Assembly: GCA_003344405.1 (NCBI GenBank)
Contig: NOWV01000132.1
Coordinates: forward strand, 62,001 to 126,000
Length of the DNA: 64,000 bases
Direction: 5' to 3'
Origin: Trichoplax sp. H2
Lineage: Eukaryota; Placozoa; Uniplacotomia; Trichoplacea
The translations under genes were made by a program, and so were the position numbers. Below the pieces are notes generated by a model, which searched no databases, was not told the DNA's origin, and was given only the letters and a program-made list of their open reading frames with translations. This document shows positions 62,901 through 64,000 of this stretch, piece by piece (position 1 is the first letter of the stretch; each line of letters begins with the position of its first letter).

Positions 62901-64000
62901 TAGCATTAGTTCATACTTTTCGCTCGATTAATTACAAATCTCCAATTCATATTTGATACCGAAAAGCAAGTTGCAGTATAAATTTAACCGTAATGCAGAA
63001 TTAATTGGGCTGTACAAACTAGACTCTCGAGCTAGCATAATCCTACGTCGTAACTATGCGGCTGTTAGGCTGCAGATGCTAAAATAGATAGCATTAAATC
63101 CTTTGCTGAATGTCCTAGATATTGAAATGCCTCTAAGGCGTTGTAGTTCCTACCGTTTAACTTAGATTCTCACGCCAACTGGAAATTTTTTTACTTTATG
63201 ATATATTAGAGTAAAAATTCCTACAAAAATTGGACATTTCTACACTTAATTAATCTCAGACTAAATACAGTATATCTAATTTTTTCACCCAAGTACATCC
63301 TTTACTGCGCTTTGTAAGCAAATATGCTGGCGATGCATATACTAGATGCTGCATAAGGCGACATGGATTAATGAACTCAGCTATACACAATCAATCTATA
63401 GAATAGTTTTATAATTCATAGTGAGAGATTTTCTCTTGCCTTACCTTGAATTTCAGCCAAGAATAGTTCACCATAGATATTAAAATAGGGTATATAGAAT
63501 ATTTTCTGAATTATAGTAGCATTAAAAGGATAATTAGGATGAAGTATAGCGTGACTTGATACACCATATGCTACCAAAAAGACGCCCAAAATAACCACGA
63601 AGAAGACCAAATCGCTTAACTAGTTGAAATTGATCAAATGGGATAAAATAAGCTGCATTAATACCGTTTAAGTCATTGCCTATTATTACAAGTGTTAATA
63701 CTATAGCTAATCAATTTTTCTTTTAAACGCGGTAACATTTACCAATGAGATAACGCATTTTAATAAATAGAAAATCTTACCATTTTCTTAATCATCACTA
63801 ATAAAGGCCCAAAATGGATACTAACGGAATAGATTTGTAGCACACGTAAACAGTAAATTATAAAGCCAAGACAGTAAATTATTCGCCCAGTTTCTCGAGT
63901 TTGCTCGAAGAAGCGCAAAACTATAGCCGTAATAACGAAAGCCAAAGCTACCACATCGGCAATATTCCATAAATCCGATAAGTAACTTGCTAACTTTTTA
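56934..64000 (-). CDS. TRPM2: TRPM2-type cation channel with NUDT9-H domain, 3' part (partial at right edge)
   Basis: Exons in transcript order: 64000-63781 (cut by the window edge), 63619-63445, 62103-61962, 60849-60656, 60471-60336, 60199-60002, 59122-58918, 58807-58719, 58607-58494, 57799-57610, 57517-57374, 57276-57163, 57050-56934; phases agree at every junction, 678 residues. Order: S3 ([13 protein letters not shown]), S4 and linker ([12 protein letters not shown]), S5 ([18 protein letters not shown]), pore [14 protein letters not shown] with a Cys pair after it (NCPP...TNC), S6 ([16 protein letters not shown]), TRP helix ([10 protein letters not shown]), helical coil, then NUDT9-[59 protein letters not shown], Nudix box, [21 protein letters not shown]. 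An ADP-ribose and calcium-gated plasma-membrane channel by family. The Nudix box reads AEFSEEA where NUDT9 has REFGEEA. The ankyrin-like N-terminal half and S1-S2 are outside. Confidence 0.93.
57870..58290. repeat. About five ~82-bp diverged repeats in a TRPM2-like intron
   Basis: Units run TTTCAACATTTTYCTTGRCTA, RTAGTATAAAATCYACTACTCT, ATACATGACTGAAAGGTAG, TTTRAGTAAATAAATCGA. Copies start near 57,875, 57,960, 58,040, 58,118 and 58,206. They lie wholly within the intron between exons 58607-58494 and 57799-57610. Confidence 0.65.
59150..59950. repeat. About eight ~100-bp diverged repeats in a TRPM2-like intron
   Basis: Recurrent order: AGWAGAACAACTATAAAA, TRGGTTTARYGRC, RCTTTCTTTYAYTCTA, ATATATTRAAARGTRAAAT, AATCKATCAACR. 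The copies fill the 0.88-kb intron between the coiled-coil and NUDT9-H exons and account for nearly its whole length. Confidence 0.65.
62370..63100. repeat. Three diverged ~240-bp repeats in the TRPM2-like pore intron
   Basis: Each copy contains AGTTCTCACTTTACGCTTGA or a variant, a TTGCAGTATA or TGCAGATATA block, TTAATTRRGCTG, CATAATCCTACGYYGTAACT and TGTATCTKCTAGA. A TA-rich end with TATTGTATAGCCTGATRAAAT separates the copies. All lie within the intron between the pore and S6 exons. Confidence 0.55.

Noticed and set aside
1-64000. CRISPR arrays, bacterial operons, rRNA and tRNA genes
   Set aside because: The DNA is animal nuclear sequence; no direct-repeat/spacer pattern, no rRNA-like blocks, and no tRNA B-box with matching cloverleaf was found by eye. 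A tRNAscan-type search would be needed to be certain.

Overview
The window is AT-rich nuclear DNA from an animal. Most genes are split by GT-AG introns of about 60 to 1,340 bases. The gene set is metazoan: a rhodopsin-type receptor, an amphiphysin-like BAR/SH3 protein, two MFSD6-like transporters, a CaMKII-like kinase, Lunapark, an INO80D homologue, HEXIM and a TRPM2-type channel with a NUDT9-H domain. High AT content, moderately sized genes, sequences close to but clearly diverged from vertebrate ones, and a NUDT9-H domain with a nearly intact Nudix box point to an early-branching animal. A placozoan (Trichoplax/Hoilungia) is my best guess, but this is inference and no organism-specific marker was seen.

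Layout, left to right: intronless class A GPCR (+, 1.8-2.9 kb). AT-rich intergenic DNA with a hairpin element near 5 kb. A repeat-dense block (6.3-8.1 kb) ending just before amphiphysin (+, 8.5-12.3 kb, 14 exons). Two intronless MFSD6-like transporters (+, 15.5-17.5 and 25.4-27.3 kb), about 8 kb apart. A CaMKII-like kinase (-, 29.6 to about 33.2 kb) made of exons of 17-103 bases, so it shows up only when splice sites and phases are followed. A low-information stretch with a second hairpin element and a palindrome-rich, CRE-containing segment (37.2-37.3 kb). Lunapark (+, 39.0-42.3 kb). INO80D-like (-, 43.9-47.5 kb or further). A compositionally distinct, repeat-rich 49-54.9 kb block with a 305-bp tandem array. 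HEXIM (+, 55.1-55.9 kb). The 3' part of a TRPM2-like channel (-, 56.9 kb to the right edge, S3 through NUDT9-H; the N-terminus is outside the window).

The genes do not form an operon or an obvious pathway. Themes are membrane trafficking and ER shape (amphiphysin, Lunapark), calcium/redox signalling (CaMKII-like kinase, TRPM2-like channel), chromatin and transcription control (INO80D, HEXIM) and membrane transport or sensing (MFSD6-like proteins, GPCR). The most notable observations are six NPFG motifs in the amphiphysin linker, the cryptic CaMKII-like gene, a TRPM2 Nudix box that keeps its glutamates but has Ala for the first Arg, and several hairpin-rich repeat families confined to GC-richer islands.
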